Part shown: positions 62,488 to 64,000 of the stretch, one piece after another | Numbering within the stretch: the stretch's first letter is position 1 | Layout: every line of letters begins with the position of its first letter | Assembly: GCA_028583685.1 (NCBI GenBank) | Contig: JAMXIF010000016.1 | Coordinates: 592,216 to 656,215 of the forward strand | DNA from: Petaurus breviceps papuanus | Lineage: Eukaryota; Chordata; Mammalia; Diprotodontia; Petauridae | DNA length: 64,000 bases | Direction of reading: 5' to 3' | Notes under the pieces: generated by a model | The model's database searches: none | What the model saw: only the letters and a program-made list of their open reading frames with translations | What the model was told of the DNA's origin: nothing | Made by a program: the position numbers and the translations under genes

Positions 62488-62580
62488 AAGAATTTATATA
62501 GTACCTGCTCTGTGTGAGGCACCATGCTAAGGACTTTTTACAAATGTTATTTCATTTGATTTTAGGAATGAAGTTATTTC
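62488..62580 (-). repeat. MIR-type SINE 3' fragment
   Basis: 'gaatttatatagtacctgctctg', 'tgtgaggcaccatgctaagg', 'acaaatgttatttcatttgat', preceded by a (GATAAT)n stretch at 62430-62460. Confidence 0.65.
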
Positions 62581-63165
62581 TTACAGTTGCCTTGAATTGA
62601 TTTTTAATACATTATTATGTAACTTAGAGTTAAAGATATCATAGATGAAAAGCAGTATGAAGCTTCTAACTGGTGAGATCCGTTCCCAGTTTTATTATAT
62701 TGTAATAGTGCTACATAATAAAAGCATCCCCATCTTCAGTCCATTATATCCTCACTCCTCATTTGCCTTCTTTAGTGGTCAGGTCTCTGGAAGCATCACT
62801 AGCAGAGGGGGAAGTTGGTATTTCTACTTTGCTGGGATGGATCCTGCCCTTTTACAGTATTGAAACACAAAGTATTACCACTTGGTTTGTTGACCAAGAA
62901 GAGTCAACCATGCCATGCCATCTGCTTCTTACCTTCACAGGAGCTATTTCATTGTGCTGGCAAGGGTGTTCACCATCAGTGGTGATACTAAAGTCTAAAT
63001 GGCTGGTATTTCAGAGTTCCTTCTAGAATGTCACAGGGACCAGAGCAGTGTCAGGGTACATAGAGTAACCACTGTATATCACCCTGTTTGACATTCTACT
63101 GTTTAGCTTGCCCCCACCCCAAGACAGAAGATGGGTGAGACTTTGAGGAGTACACTGATGTTATT
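62581..63165. other. No recognised feature
   Basis: Unassigned. ORFs of 72 and 87 codons overlap each other in two frames. Confidence 0.4.
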
Positions 63166-63169
63166 GTTG

Positions 63170-63450
63170 GCAGCTAGGTGATGCAGTGGATAAAGCTTTG
63201 AATTTGGAGAGAGGAAGACCTGACTGGGCTCAAATCTGGCCTCACATTTAATAGCTGTGTGACCCTGGGCAAGTCACATAACTATTATATATATATCATA
63301 TAACTGAGGCAAACGCCTCAGTTTCTTCAACTGCAAAAAAAGACAATAATGGTTTTTACCTCCCAGGGTTGTTTGGAGGACAGAATGAGATGATATTTAT
63401 AAAGTCCTTCACCGACCTTTAAGTGCTATACACATGCTAACTACTGTTGT
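63170..63450 (+). repeat. MIR-type CORE SINE, full length
   Basis: 'ggcagctaggtgatgcagtgg', 'cctgactgggctcaaatctgg', 'agctgtgtgaccctgggcaag', 'gcctcagtttcttcaactgc', 'cctcccagggttgtttggagg', 'tttataaagtccttcaccgacc', 'aagtgctatacacatgcta', (ATT)n. Contains a small (TA)n. Confidence 0.85.
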
Positions 63451-63460
63451 TATTATTAAC

Positions 63461-64000
63461 TCGTGTCCTACTGTCAACCCCTTCTTGATCAGTCTCAGCA
63501 TTTTTGTAAGTCATGATGCTGTTGAGAGCCGGAAAGATTTTGTATTTGAGATGGTGAGAACTGAGCCTCATAGTCTCTATAGTGAAGAGAGAATGATTCA
63601 GAGAATACTTGGGACCAAAAGCAGTGGAGAATATTTGTGGTCTAACTGTGTCAGCATCTGGGCTTGTAACACTAGGTTGGAAATCCAAATTATATACACA
63701 CGGGTACAATGTAGGACTATTTAAATTCTCTTTCATGTGGAGAATTTCTAGAGAGGTTTGCTTCGATAGATACAGTAGGGCTATTATTTTTATTGATATC
63801 TTTTCTTATAAGATTCTAATATAATGGGGAGGGAAATGATTATTAACAACCAATTATGGGGGAGATTCAGACTTTTTCCTTGTCCTGTTTTCTTGATCAA
63901 AGCCCATCCTTTGAAAGATATCACTGACCTCTGCCAAAAATTTACCCTACCATCCTATCTTGGTGAATTCCTGCCCATTATGTTCTACTCCATTTGGTTG
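63461..64000. other. No recognised feature
   Basis: Unassigned to the window end. Opposed ORFs of about 97 codons at 63434-63736 overlap completely and begin in the MIR tail, so neither is credible. Confidence 0.4.

Overview
The window looks like nuclear DNA of a marsupial. The evidence is its repeat content: abundant tRNA-derived SINEs with a CORE-type body, SINEs whose 3' end is an RTE (BovB-like) tail, MIR/THER-type SINEs, L2 and CR1/L3-like fragments, marsupial-type L1 and a full HAL1, plus solo LTRs with TGTAATG ends. I found no convincing exon of a host protein gene, no functional tRNA or rRNA gene and no CpG island. It is best read as intergenic or deep intronic DNA, so there is no operon or pathway to describe. 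The exact species cannot be told from the sequence.

Layout. 1-7.8 kb: decayed antisense L1 pieces, MIR and CR1/L3 fragments, two young-looking SINEs. 7.86-10.75 kb: one complete HAL1 (half-L1, ORF1 only) with a 12-bp target duplication. 10.8-18.4 kb: SINEs with clear target duplications, L2 3' ends, a fold-back hAT-like MITE and a (TTCC)n tract. 18.4-28.3 kb: two solo LTRs of one family in opposite orientation, each with a perfect 5-bp duplication; between them lie a terminally inverted repeat element and a possible broken retrocopy on the minus strand (about 23.56-24.31 kb). 28.4-36.6 kb: a long CR1/L3-like fragment, a dimeric SINE, antisense L1, an RTE reverse-transcriptase 3' end and another LTR carrying a SINE. 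37-47 kb: mostly old SINE and LINE debris. 47.1-47.4 kb: a CCACT/CCATT pentanucleotide block with a 10-N assembly gap. 48-54.7 kb: two more dimeric SINEs and a decayed antisense L1/HAL1 5' half. 55-64 kb: L2, RTE-tailed SINEs, a second fold-back MITE, a pair of unassigned repeats, an LTR, and a near-perfect 744-bp inverted repeat at 60.7-61.45 kb.

The elements interact only through insertion history and borrowed machinery. SINEs with A-rich tails fit mobilisation by L1, and the RTE-tailed SINEs fit mobilisation by an RTE element like the fragment at 31.6 kb. Nested insertions give a relative chronology: MIR, CR1/L3 and L2 are oldest; then the LTRs and MITEs; then HAL1 and the tRNA SINEs. The most notable items are the dimeric SINE architecture, the large inverted repeat, the paired solo LTRs, the intact HAL1 boundaries and the unexplained minus-strand coding-like stretch near 24 kb. 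Family names were assigned from memory of consensus sequences, not by a database search.
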